A DNA stretch of 31,137 nt, taken from contig JAOZSN010000010.1 of assembly GCA_029939635.1 (NCBI GenBank), forward strand, positions 1 to 31,137. The letters are read 5' to 3'. Source of the stretch: Deltaproteobacteria bacterium (GTDB taxonomy: Bacteria; Desulfobacterota; Desulfobulbia; Desulfobulbales; SURF-16). Both the position numbers and the translations under genes were made by a program. Positions 8,115-16,030 of the stretch are shown piece after piece. Every line of letters begins with the position of its first letter. Position 1 is the first letter of the stretch. The notes below the pieces were generated by a model. The model saw nothing but the letters and a program-made list of their open reading frames with translations. It made no database searches and was not told the origin of the DNA.

Positions 8115-8657
8115 CTAAACAGGTGCCACTATTGCAAAATCCACAGTTAAGGCCAGGTCATCATTGTGGCTTAGATCATCAAATTCACAGGCCAACATCA
8201 AGTCAACCTGGCCAGCAGCCAACCAGCGTTTCGCCTCCAGGGTAGCCATCTTCAGAGGGTCATCCGTACTATAGAGAGCAAAGACAGGCCCCACCAGGCC
8301 ATAATGGTTGGCCGCCTCAGCCAAGGGAATATTGGCTAGGGTATAACCAAACAGGGCAGGACTGGCCAATTGCGGATTTTCTGCCATACTGCCAGCAAAC
8401 TCCTGATCCACTGCGAGGGAACCACGGCGCGTGGCACCGACAAGGCCGACCTTCTTACCACGTATATTAAAATGGCGTCCTGCTACCAACAAACCTGTTT
8501 GTTGCAATAGGCGCCCGGCCTCTACCACCACGGCTCGACTTAAAGGGGTCATGCGCCCCCAGCGCCCCGGTATCTCCTGCAGGATGGTGCAAATTTCCTC
8601 GTCCGGGTCATCGTCCAGGGCATAGTGCAGTTGCCTGTTACCAGTTGCCAGTTTCAT
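8115..8657 (-). CDS. Short ketosynthase N-terminal-like protein, no catalytic Cys
   Basis: 180 residues matching only the N-terminal KS half: LSRAVVVEAGRLLQQTG, KVGLVGATRRGS and ASPALFGYTLANIPLAEAANHYGL-type segments are recognisable. In the place of the active-site Cys loop it reads GPVFALYST, so it cannot condense. Small KS-like proteins of this family occur beside true KS genes in aryl-polyene and related clusters. The ATG at 8657 was preferred over a TTG at 8666 that would make a 4-base overlap with the PagL-like gene. Residues 1-10 (MKLATGNRQL) are encoded by an ACTGGCA/ACTGGTA repeat copy, so the true N-terminus may be further in (no better ATG seen) or has been extended by the repeat. 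Confidence 0.7.
   Translation of the reverse strand: MKLATGNRQLHYALDDDPDEEICTILQEIPGRWGRMTPLSRAVVVEAGRLLQQTGLLVAGRHFNIRGKKVGLVGATRRGSLAVDQEFAGSMAENPQLASPALFGYTLANIPLAEAANHYGLVGPVFALYSTDDPLKMATLEAKRWLAAGQVDLMLACEFDDLSHNDDLALTVDFAIVAPV
8628..8657 (-). repeat. Family A repeat units at the 5' end of the KS-like gene
   Basis: On the minus strand the first codons read ACTGGCA-ACTGGTA-ACAGGCA-ACTG, the same unit as the right arm at 661-698. It supplies the first ten codons of the KS-like gene, a case where an intergenic repeat appears to have been absorbed into a coding region. Confidence 0.65.
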
Positions 8658-8662
8658 AGTAC

Positions 8663-9220
8663 TCAAAAGCTTATCCCAACCAGCACCTTACTGGAATTAA
8701 GGGGATCATTGGGCTCAGTGCGACCACCATTGGAGATATGGTGGAAACGGTACTCAAACTTCAGGTCATGGCCGTCAGGCCTGGGCAGTCGCAGCCCCAC
8801 GCCCAATTGCCAGTTACCATTCCAATGGGTACCCATGCCCTCAATCTTGCTACCGCTATAAAGGGGGCCACCACCAGCAAAACCATAGGGTTGCAGCTTG
8901 CCAAGGTTGGTGAAGCGATAGCAGGCCAAAAAAGCAAGGCCCACCATGGGGCTGGCCGCCGGATCCACCACAAAATGAACAGGCAGCTCAACAAGGAGTG
9001 AATGACGCCCCAGATACCAGGACTCCCCGATATCCTCAGTACCGCCATACTCATAGCGCCCCACCAAATCAATGGTCTCCACCCACTGCTTGGTCTTCCC
9101 AAGGCTGGTATGGGTAAAGCCATACCCCATAAGCATTGTCAAGGGTGATGATAATTTGTGTTCCTCAGCCACAGCCAAAGGCGTATATAGGAAGGAAACA
9201 ACGAAACAAACAACAAACAT
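8663..9220 (-). CDS. PagL-like lipid A 3-O-deacylase / acyloxyacyl hydrolase-related outer-membrane protein
   Basis: 185 residues. A signal peptide (MFVVCFVVSFLYTPLAVA, cleavage before EE) is followed by a beta-barrel-like pattern of alternating residues ending in Phe (VLVGISF). The catalytic His-x-Ser of the PagL family is visible as HHISNGG (His161, Ser163). PagL removes the 3-O acyl chain of lipid A in the outer membrane. Presence inside an acyl-modification cluster suggests a role in acyl transfer or removal at the outer membrane. A frame opens further upstream at a TTG (9388), but those 56 codons only translate the family B repeat and were left out. The 4-base overlap that TTG would give is probably accidental. 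No ribosome site is clear at 9220. Confidence 0.78.
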   Translation of the reverse strand: MFVVCFVVSFLYTPLAVAEEHKLSSPLTMLMGYGFTHTSLGKTKQWVETIDLVGRYEYGGTEDIGESWYLGRHSLLVELPVHFVVDPAASPMVGLAFLACYRFTNLGKLQPYGFAGGGPLYSGSKIEGMGTHWNGNWQLGVGLRLPRPDGHDLKFEYRFHHISNGGRTEPNDPLNSSKVLVGISF

Positions 9221-9388
9221 CGAACATCGAACACTCAACGTCAAATGGTGAATATGACACCACCAAGAAGCTGAGGGATCTTGCGACACTCTGCGTGCCC
9301 TTGGCATAGGCTTTACCTTATTGAAAGATTCGCACCGCGATTTCCACATTCGATGTTCAATGTTCAATGTTCGATGTTTGACGTTCAA
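9211..9388. repeat. Inverted AACATCGAA-type repeat (family B, copy 2)
   Basis: The left arm (about 9211-9245, AAACATCGAACATCGAACAC) and right arm (9344-9388, ATTCGATGTTCAATGTTCAA and GTTTGACGTTCAA) are inverted relative to each other, with about 95 bases between. The GCGATTTCCACATTCGATGTTC block is shared with the copy at 6566-6690. It fills the gap between the SPASM radical SAM gene and the PagL-like gene and contains the stop codon of the former (9385-9387). Confidence 0.75.
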
Positions 9389-10437
9389 ATCTTTTTCACT
9401 CCAGCCTTCAACCAGCAGAGGGGATCCTCGGCCAGATAATCACCGGTGACCTGGTAGGCATGGCCACGGCAGCCATAGCAGTTAGAGTTAAACTCGCAAT
9501 CAGCACACTCGCCCTTAATGGTATTTCTGATATTACGCAGATCCTGAATAACCACACTCTTGTGCAGCACATCTGCCAGGGACTGTTCTCTGATATTACC
9601 AGCTGAGACACTGACGCCAGGGCAGGGGTGCACATCACCAGTGGAGGTCACGGTACAGGAATACTCATGGCGCGCACATTGGGAAGCCACCAAGGGTGGA
9701 TGGGGGACCCAAACCCGATCATATTTTTCAGCATCCACCACTGCCAGCTTTTCAAAAAGCTCCTTAATTTTGGTGGGATGCACCTCAAGCTCAGGATGAT
9801 CAGTGGCTCGGCCCTGCATGGTCATGGTCTCGATATAAGGGACGATATCCTGGTCCCGTGCCCAGCACCAGAGATCCACCAACTCGTCATAATTCTGGCC
9901 ACAGATGATGGTCTCAATACCCAAGGTATGTTCAGCATCAGGATACCCTGCCTTCTGCAGATGGGCTAGGCCCTCCTGAATGGCGTCATAGGTCCCCTCC
10001 CGGCCAGCGAGAAGATCCTGCAGCTCTGGCTTGCGGCTGTTCATCTTGATCACCACCCCAACACCACGCTCGTACAACTTCACAGCATCTTCAGCAGTCA
10101 TCTTGGTACAGTTGGTAAAAACATCGGTCTCCACCTTTTTGCTCAAGATATAGTCAATAACCTCAAAGAGATGCGGGTAGAGAAAAGGCTCCCCACCACC
10201 TAAAACAATGATCTTTCGCGCCCCCAGCTCCACGGCCTGATCTATCACCCCGTAAAGTTCCTCCAGGGTCAGCTCATTCTCCTGGGCAATACCAGAAGAG
10301 GCATAGCAATAGATGCAACGCAAATTACAGATACGTGAAAGTTCCAGTTCAATGGAAAGTAGGCCACCATGGGCCCTGGCCTGGGAGATCTCTTCCTGGG
10401 TAAATTCAAGCCCCCAGTGTTCAGATAGACAAGACAT
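9385..10437 (-). CDS. Radical SAM/SPASM protein
   Basis: 350 residues. Radical SAM motif Cys37-x3-Cys41-x2-Cys44 (CNLRCIYCYAS), the GGGEPFLYP motif near 78-86, and a C-terminal Cys-rich SPASM region (HPCPGVSVSAGNI, then CADCEFNSNCYGCRG and a last Cys) that binds auxiliary 4Fe-4S clusters. SPASM proteins mostly modify peptides or small molecules, but some act on lipids or ACP-linked groups; HpnH-like proteins lack the twin Cys pattern seen here. No peptide substrate gene is evident next to it, so its substrate may be the cluster lipid. A good sigma-70-like promoter lies upstream at 10504-10531, making this the likely first gene of a transcript running to the left. Confidence 0.86.
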   Translation of the reverse strand: MSCLSEHWGLEFTQEEISQARAHGGLLSIELELSRICNLRCIYCYASSGIAQENELTLEELYGVIDQAVELGARKIIVLGGGEPFLYPHLFEVIDYILSKKVETDVFTNCTKMTAEDAVKLYERGVGVVIKMNSRKPELQDLLAGREGTYDAIQEGLAHLQKAGYPDAEHTLGIETIICGQNYDELVDLWCWARDQDIVPYIETMTMQGRATDHPELEVHPTKIKELFEKLAVVDAEKYDRVWVPHPPLVASQCARHEYSCTVTSTGDVHPCPGVSVSAGNIREQSLADVLHKSVVIQDLRNIRNTIKGECADCEFNSNCYGCRGHAYQVTGDYLAEDPLCWLKAGVKKI

Positions 10438-10503
10438 AAGTTAGTTTTTTTTCGTTAAAGGTATGTAGTAGGCGTGTAGGTAATAGACGAGAAAACAATG
10501 GGT

Positions 10504-10531
10504 ACTATATCTAATAAGATGAGTACGTCAA
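10504..10531 (-). promoter_or_regulatory. Sigma-70-like promoter for the SPASM radical SAM gene
   Basis: On the minus strand TTGACG (10526-10531), a 16-base spacer, then TATAGT (10504-10509), about 67 bases before the ATG at 10437. Both boxes are close to consensus. It suggests that the left part of the cluster is also transcribed on its own. Confidence 0.6.
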
Positions 10532-10615
10532 CCCCTCAGTCTCTAGCCTGACCAGCCAATCATCTATAATCATATTTTTTTCAGGTAATAACATGAAACG
10601 TGCACTTCTGGGCAT

Positions 10616-11920
10616 TTACCTATAATCAAAAAATTTCTGTGGTTTACGCCCACCAGATTGAACCATAGTCGCGGCCACCTCATGATGAGACTTTATGACA
10701 ATGGTGGGCCGTACCCGCAATTTGGCCTGCAATAACTCACTGACCTGGGCCTCATCCACCTGACCGCCCACCACCACCGTGACCTCATCAGCCAGCTCAT
10801 AGCCAGAGCGCACCTCCACATAGGCACCCTGAACACTGCGAATCTCTTGCAGGGCATGGAAGATCATTTCCGGATAGAGGGTGGTGCCACGATACTTAAG
10901 GCGTTGGGCTAAACGACCCTCAATATGACCAAGGCGAGGAGTCTGCCAGCCACAGGGGCAAGGTGTGTCATCTAAGCGCGCCACATCACCAGTTCTAAAA
11001 CGAACCAGAGGCATACCTTCCACCCCCAGGGGCGTGACCACAATTTCTCCAGGCTCACCAACGGGCAGAAGAGTACCCTCATCATCAACAATCTCCACCA
11101 CCATCAACTCAGGATGGACATGGCCACCCCGACGATGGGAGCATTCGCAAAAGGCTGTCTCCAGCTCAGTGGCACCATAGGAAGAGAAGAGTGGTGCTCC
11201 CCAGCTCTCTTTAAGCAGCTCTCCTAAAGGAGTCAGGGTCAAATCAGCATGGCGGGTGGGTTCACCAATGGTAATAATACCGATGATTCCAGCCTGCTGA
11301 GGGCTCATACCATTGGCCAAGCCCCATTGCGCCAGTTGCAGCAGAAAGGTAGGAACACCCACCAAAAATTGCGGTTGCAGGGTATTAATCAGATGCCATT
11401 GCCGGGCGGGCTGACCAGCACCACTGCGGATGGCGGCGGCCCCTAGTTTTACCAGGCCAGAATAATAGGCCAGACCAGCAATAAAGCAGCGATCCAGGGT
11501 CACGGTGAGCAAGGCTCGGTCTCCAGCCCGCACACCAGCCCCATAAAAGGCCATCATCTCATTATAGGCCAGGCGCTCCAGATCAAAAGGGGTATAGGGC
11601 ACCACCACTGGATCACCGGTGGTACCAGAGGTAAGGGCAATATCAGCAAAGGGGCTCTCTTGCTCATTGCTGAAGGAAGCATAGCCGCCATCGAGATCGC
11701 GGCGACTGGTCAGGGGTAGATGGGCCAGATCCGCAAGGCTTTGGATATCCTCAGGATTAAAACCAAGCTCTCGAAAACGTTCTTTATAAAAGGGCATCCG
11801 GCTGGCCTGCTGGAGATGAGAACGCAGTAGGGCTAACTGGGTTTGTTCCCTGGATTCTGGAGTAGCGCAACGTAAGGCTAGTCCCTCTTTCAGGCTATAT
11901 GTTTTGTTGATAGTGCTCAT
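10616..11920 (-). CDS. PaaK-like AMP-forming acyl ligase
   Basis: 434 residues of the phenylacetate-CoA ligase branch of the ANL superfamily. Seen: the P-loop SGTTGDP at 98-104, the YGATE motif (SSYGATELETAF) near 240, the FRTGDVARL motif, and the CPCGW Cys pair typical of PaaK-type enzymes. A second Cys cluster (CECSHRRGGH) after YGATE suggests a zinc site, as in relatives. It would activate a carboxylic acid with ATP and pass it to CoA or to one of the cluster ACPs as a starter, or re-activate a finished chain. Similar ligases occur in aryl-polyene clusters. Downstream 178 bases separate it from the SPASM gene; upstream lies a long palindromic repeat. Confidence 0.85.
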   Translation of the reverse strand: MSTINKTYSLKEGLALRCATPESREQTQLALLRSHLQQASRMPFYKERFRELGFNPEDIQSLADLAHLPLTSRRDLDGGYASFSNEQESPFADIALTSGTTGDPVVVPYTPFDLERLAYNEMMAFYGAGVRAGDRALLTVTLDRCFIAGLAYYSGLVKLGAAAIRSGAGQPARQWHLINTLQPQFLVGVPTFLLQLAQWGLANGMSPQQAGIIGIITIGEPTRHADLTLTPLGELLKESWGAPLFSSYGATELETAFCECSHRRGGHVHPELMVVEIVDDEGTLLPVGEPGEIVVTPLGVEGMPLVRFRTGDVARLDDTPCPCGWQTPRLGHIEGRLAQRLKYRGTTLYPEMIFHALQEIRSVQGAYVEVRSGYELADEVTVVVGGQVDEAQVSELLQAKLRVRPTIVIKSHHEVAATMVQSGGRKPQKFFDYR

Positions 11921-11960
11921 GGCTTAATTCTAACTTAATTACCTCGTCTCATTTAGATAA

Positions 11961-12160
11961 TTTCGTGCTGTTGCCCAGGGGAAGGGGGGCTGTCTTTGCG
12001 GCTACGACATTAATTTTCTTGATTGTCTAAGTTCACTGCATAAAAAACACTCATCCACGCGCTTCGCTGCTAAATATTTATACTTTTTTTATTACGTTCA
12101 CTAAGACAATACTACGTAAATTCCTGAATACGCCGCAAAGACAGCCCCCCCCTTCCCCTT
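11961..12160. repeat. ~200-bp palindromic element (family D, copy 1)
   Basis: The outer arms are a G-rich stretch with GGGGGGCTGTCTTTGCGGC (ends at 12002) and its near-perfect reverse complement (from 12132, GCCGCAAAGACAGCCCCCCC). Inside, read on the minus strand, are the family landmarks GTATTCAG, TTAGCAGCGAAGCGCGTG, GCAGTGAACTTAG and TGTCGTAGC. It lies in reverse orientation relative to the copies at 17767 and 30668. Together with the half copy next to it, it fills the 383-bp gap between the PaaK-like ligase and the PlsC acyltransferase; no gene is seen there. Confidence 0.8.
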
Positions 12161-12216
12161 ACCTATCGCAAATCTCCCAACCTTTGATGTGCAACCAACT
12201 CAAACTTAACAGTGGG

Positions 12217-12303
12217 CCAAAGAGATCAAGGACATTTTATACCCCTCAAGGGGGTACTGAACAGAGTGTGAAAGCGGAGAACACTACCCCTTTCTTCGTC
12301 GAC
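12217..12303. repeat. Half copy of a family D element
   Basis: It matches the right half of the copy at 24421-24688: AGAGATCAA, ATTTTATACCCCTCAAGG, GGTACTGAACAGAGTGTGAA, and CCCCTTTCTTCG in the same order. It contains a small hairpin TACCCC-TCAA-GGGGGTA. The matching left half is absent here. It runs up to the stop codon of the PlsC-like gene, whose last codons read into the conserved TTCGTG end of the element. Confidence 0.7.
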
Positions 12304-13029
12304 CTAGCACGAAGCCAACTCCTCGACAAGTACAGCCCGTACCGTATCACGCAAGTACACCACCTCATCAGAGGCCTCACGATCCTGACGAGGGTAGATG
12401 GGATCTAACAGGGTCAGGGTGACCTGGGCTGGTTGCAAAAACATCTGGCCAGCAGGCATCACGGTTCGTGAACCAGTGATACAGATCGGCACAATGGGGA
12501 TGCCGGTACTAACCGCCAACTCAAAGGCACCCCGACGAAAACGACCAATCTCTCCGGTGCGGGTGCGATGGCCCTCCGGCCAAATGGTAACCGAAGAGCC
12601 CTCATTGAGTAGCCCTTCCACGCCAATGGCTACTTCACTCCAGCCCTTGCGCACATCCACATAATGGGCCAACCGCATAAAAAGACTGTAAACTGGGATT
12701 TTAAAGGGCCAAGAGGTGACAAAGGCATTCTCTAAGGGTAAGGCACCAAAAACAAAGGGATCAATGGATGAAGTGTGATTTGGCACCAGAATAGCTGGTT
12801 GCGGAAGAGCGGCACCCTTATAGACAATACGTACTGGCCGCAAAAAAGGCACAATACAGACCAACACTCGCCCATAAAACCGAATAAGACGGCGCTGCAT
12901 ACTGGCCACACTGTATTGCCGACAAAATACCCGACCAAGAACTAACAGAGGGAGACAGAGAGTAACAGAGATGACAGTAAGAACGATAAAAACCGGCCAA
13001 AAATATAGATTAAAGCAGAAAGCCCCCAT
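12304..13029 (-). CDS. PlsC-like 1-acyl-glycerol-3-phosphate acyltransferase
   Basis: About 241 residues. Two hydrophobic N-terminal segments, then the acyltransferase motif NHTSSIDPF (His and Asp of HX4D) near residue 85, and the second motif WPEGHRTRTGEIGRF near 150-165. It would esterify an acyl group from ACP or CoA to a lyso-glycerolipid at the cytoplasmic membrane. An ATG at 13029 is used; a TTG at 13041 (one base after the ACP stop) is an alternative that adds four residues. Immediate linkage to the second ACP and KS suggests it takes chains from that ACP. The final residues (ELASC) are encoded by repeat sequence. Confidence 0.86.
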   Translation of the reverse strand: MGAFCFNLYFWPVFIVLTVISVTLCLPLLVLGRVFCRQYSVASMQRRLIRFYGRVLVCIVPFLRPVRIVYKGAALPQPAILVPNHTSSIDPFVFGALPLENAFVTSWPFKIPVYSLFMRLAHYVDVRKGWSEVAIGVEGLLNEGSSVTIWPEGHRTRTGEIGRFRRGAFELAVSTGIPIVPICITGSRTVMPAGQMFLQPAQVTLTLLDPIYPRQDREASDEVVYLRDTVRAVLVEELASC

Positions 13030-13042
13030 ATCTCCCTTCAAC

Positions 13043-13300
13043 TCATGCAGACTGATTCTTCAGATCAATAAGAAAGATAAAGAGGTCATCCATGGTACGG
13101 ATGGAACGCAAGCGCTCCTCATCACTGAGCTTAAAGGCAAAGGTTTTTTCCAAGACCACCACCATGTCCACCGCATCCAGGCTATCCAGATCCAGATCAT
13201 CATAGAGGGTTGCCGTAGGTATCATATCAGCGGGGTCAAGCTCAAATTCAGCGGCCAGAACCTCCACAACCTTCTGGCGTAGCTCATCATCAGACATCAT
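13043..13300 (-). CDS. Second acyl carrier protein
   Basis: 85 residues. Phosphopantetheine Ser40 in DLDLDSLDAVDM. A strong AAGGAG site stands upstream of two in-frame ATG codons (13300 and 13297); the first is given. It is clearly different from the ACP at 2734-2985, so the cluster holds two dedicated carriers, each beside its own KS. The order is KS, ACP, acyltransferase, as in several secondary fatty-acid operons. Confidence 0.92.
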   Translation of the reverse strand: MMSDDELRQKVVEVLAAEFELDPADMIPTATLYDDLDLDSLDAVDMVVVLEKTFAFKLSDEERLRSIRTMDDLFIFLIDLKNQSA

Positions 13301-13313
13301 TCTGTAACTCTCC

Positions 13314-14540
13314 TTATATGGCCCTAATTACAAGGGCAGCATTAACACCGCCCAGGGCAAAATTATTTTTCACTATTGTTGTCAACGACGCAGGCCGCAT
13401 CTCTTGGACCAGATCAACACAGCTACACTCTGGATCTGGTTCCGTCAAATTCAAGGTGGGGACAATTTCCTGGCGCTTCAGCATTTCCAGTAGAATAATG
13501 GTCTCCAAGGCACCAGCAGCCCCCAAGGTATGACCAAAATGCCCCTTTAAGGAACTCACCGGCACAGAGCTACTCACAGCCTGGGCTATGGCCTGGGCCT
13601 CGGCTAGGTCACCCTGCTCCGTGCCCGTGGCATGGGCATTGACATAATCAATCTCACTACCACTAACCCCAGCCTCAGCCATGGCCTGGGCTATGGCGCG
13701 AGCCATACTTCTCGCATGGGGATTGGCAATATGTTCACTGTCATTAACATGACCAAAGCCACAAATCTCGCCATAGATCTGCGCTCCACGTGCCCTGGCG
13801 GAATCAAGACTCTCCAGCACCATGATGCCACTGCCTGCCCCACAGACCACTCCGTCACGTTTAACATCAAAGGGACTGGGCGTTGCATTAGGAGTATCAT
13901 TGCGACACGAGGCAGCCTTTACCACATCAAAGACACCGGTCACCGAGGCGTGAGTCTCATCGGCCCCACCGCAGAGCATGGCCTGTTGTCGGCCACTACC
14001 CACCAGTAAATAGCCCAACCCTAAGGCCTGGGCAGCTGAGGTACAGGCACTGGATGGTGCCCATTGTTCACCGGTAAGCCCCAAGGCCAGGCAGACATTA
14101 GCGCTGCAGCTATGGCCCATGATCTTAAAAAATTCACCCGACTTGATGGCGGCAATGGAGTTATCAAAGAGATAATGACCATAGAGGGCAGCCAAGGCCT
14201 CCGGACTCCCCGTAGTGGAGCCAATTACTGCCCCCACCTCACCACCAGTCAAAAAATCCTCATCAAGACCAGCATCGGCTGCTGCTTCCTTGGCTGCTAA
14301 AGTAGCATAAAGAGCCAGTGGCCCCATGGCCCGGCGGAGGGAACGGGGTAATGACTTCTTGGCATTAAAAGGGGGCACAGGCGCAGCCAACAGGCTCTTC
14401 ATGCCACCAATTTCACCCCACTCTTCAATAACTTTAACGGCAGAATGACCCTGCCAGACATTATCGACAAAATCATCAACGCCCAGGCCATAGGGGGAGA
14501 CTGCGCCCCGGCCTGTTATGACAACTCTGTTTAATGGCAT
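13314..14540 (-). CDS. Beta-ketoacyl-ACP synthase (FabF-like)
   Basis: 408 residues, normal for the family. Catalytic residues are Cys166 (SSACTSAAQ), His303 (NAHATGTEQGD) and His337 (GHFGHTLGAAGALE); the C-terminal NNFALGGVNAAL glycine-rich loop is intact. It carries out decarboxylative condensation on ACP. The ATG at 14540 was picked over an upstream GTG because a GAGGAT site lies just before it and the protein then begins MPLNRVVITGRG like its relatives. It overlaps the end of the FAD oxidoreductase gene by 10 bases and is followed by the ACP after 13 bases. Confidence 0.92.
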   Translation of the reverse strand: MPLNRVVITGRGAVSPYGLGVDDFVDNVWQGHSAVKVIEEWGEIGGMKSLLAAPVPPFNAKKSLPRSLRRAMGPLALYATLAAKEAAADAGLDEDFLTGGEVGAVIGSTTGSPEALAALYGHYLFDNSIAAIKSGEFFKIMGHSCSANVCLALGLTGEQWAPSSACTSAAQALGLGYLLVGSGRQQAMLCGGADETHASVTGVFDVVKAASCRNDTPNATPSPFDVKRDGVVCGAGSGIMVLESLDSARARGAQIYGEICGFGHVNDSEHIANPHARSMARAIAQAMAEAGVSGSEIDYVNAHATGTEQGDLAEAQAIAQAVSSSVPVSSLKGHFGHTLGAAGALETIILLEMLKRQEIVPTLNLTEPDPECSCVDLVQEMRPASLTTIVKNNFALGGVNAALVIRAI

Positions 14541-16030
14541 TGCTTTACATCCTCCCACAACTGTTCAAGACCAATCATCTCTCCTGCCGTCACCAGCCCG
14601 GAAAAGGCCGCCCCCACCACACCTGTCATCAAGGTAGACTGGCCGCTGAGCATGAGCCCTGGCAATTTGGTACGTACACCGGGATTATACTGACCCAGGC
14701 AGTGCATGGCCCCATAACAGGCACCCTGGGGGGCAGAAAGTTCATCACGAAAGGTAAGCGGTGTCCCCACGGCCAGGGGTTCAATGGCTCTATATTCATC
14801 ACCCCATATCTGGGCTGCGTGATCAATCATGGCCTCGGCCAGCTGTTCCTTGAAAGCAGCATACTCTACCGAACGACTATTATGACTGGAATCATGGAAA
14901 GAGGCCATCTGCTGCCACGAGGCAGGCGCCAGCATTATAACACCTTCCGCCTTGCCGGACAACGATTGACTATCACAATGCCCTGGTCGCGACAACATTA
15001 ATCCCCGATGCTGAGGTGAACTGGTCATAAAATCACTGAACTCAGCTGGCCCGGATGGCATGGAGTAAAAATTATGCCACTGCAGGGCATCCAGCGCCGG
15101 ACCAGCTGGCAAGCGGCCAAAGAGGGCGTAGAGGGACATGGTATTTTCCAGATTGTGCAGCCGGTCTATATAGGCAGGCCGGAAGAAATCATTATTGACC
15201 AGACCCAACATGGCGGCGGGATGACCGCTAAAGACAACCTCTGAGCAGCTAATAAATTCATCATTAACCCTGACGCCGCTTATCTTGCCATTATCATCCT
15301 CTATTGATTCCACCTCAACAGAGGTGCGCACCTCCACCCCCAGCTGGGCCAAAACATGGAGATGGCTGTCAACAATGGCCTGACCTCCATTAGCTATGGT
15401 ATAGGCTCCCATATAATAGCTATGGGCCACCATGGCATGGACATCAAATCGTGCCCGGCTCACCGGCACGCCATAGAGGAAGGTGGGCAGAGAAAGAATG
15501 GCCTGCAGCTCCTGATTGCTGGTAATAGAGTTGAGGAAATCAGCCAAAGATTGGTGACGAGTACCCAAACCTTGCAGAAAAGGGGTTAAGGGCAGGTCAA
15601 GATCATAAAAAGGCACATCAGCACAGATCTCCTGCACTGCGGCAAAATAGCGGGCAATAGCCTGCTGCTCGGCAGGGAATTGTTCGTTGAGATGGGCAGT
15701 GAGGCTTTCATAGGAAAAGGAAGCCTGCAATGGTTGAGCTCGGCCATGGATGTAAACGTGATCATAGCCATCCTCTGGAAAAGGGACAATATCCAGCAGA
15801 GGTTCCACACCCAGATAGCGCCATAAACGCCGGGTAAAATCATCAGGCCCAAGATTACCAGTATAATGAAAACCCACATCAAAGGGAATTTTCTGGCGCT
15901 TAAAGCGATGCAAGGCCCCACCGGCCAGGGGCTTTTTTTCGAGCACCAGCACCTCTCGGCCTGCCTTGGCAAGCAAGGCCGCCACGGTGAGACCACTGAT
16001 ACCAGAACCGATCACCACCGCCTTTGTCAT
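14531..16030 (-). CDS. CrtI-like FAD-dependent oxidoreductase (phytoene desaturase / carotene isomerase family)
   Basis: 499 residues. N-terminal FAD-binding motif GSGISG (residues 8-13) with Glu31 at the end of the second strand (LVLEKK), then a CrtI/CrtISO-like body and the C-terminal FAD motif LPGLMLSGQSTLMTGVVGAAFSG near 463-485. Such enzymes desaturate, isomerise or saturate conjugated polyenes. In a KS/ACP cluster the likely substrate is an acyl chain with several double bonds. The ATG overlaps the stop of the FabB-like KS (ATGA), so the two proteins should be made in equal amount. CrtI-like enzymes next to KS and radical SAM genes are a feature of the gene sets proposed for ladderane lipids; this is from memory and is a resemblance only. 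Confidence 0.87.
   Translation of the reverse strand: MTKAVVIGSGISGLTVAALLAKAGREVLVLEKKPLAGGALHRFKRQKIPFDVGFHYTGNLGPDDFTRRLWRYLGVEPLLDIVPFPEDGYDHVYIHGRAQPLQASFSYESLTAHLNEQFPAEQQAIARYFAAVQEICADVPFYDLDLPLTPFLQGLGTRHQSLADFLNSITSNQELQAILSLPTFLYGVPVSRARFDVHAMVAHSYYMGAYTIANGGQAIVDSHLHVLAQLGVEVRTSVEVESIEDDNGKISGVRVNDEFISCSEVVFSGHPAAMLGLVNNDFFRPAYIDRLHNLENTMSLYALFGRLPAGPALDALQWHNFYSMPSGPAEFSDFMTSSPQHRGLMLSRPGHCDSQSLSGKAEGVIMLAPASWQQMASFHDSSHNSRSVEYAAFKEQLAEAMIDHAAQIWGDEYRAIEPLAVGTPLTFRDELSAPQGACYGAMHCLGQYNPGVRTKLPGLMLSGQSTLMTGVVGAAFSGLVTAGEMIGLEQLWEDVKQCH

Noticed and set aside
9221..9388. N-terminal extension of the PagL-like gene from a TTG
   Set aside because: The 56 codons translate repeat sequence (NVKHRTLNIEHR) and have no signal peptide; the ATG at 9220 begins a clean one.
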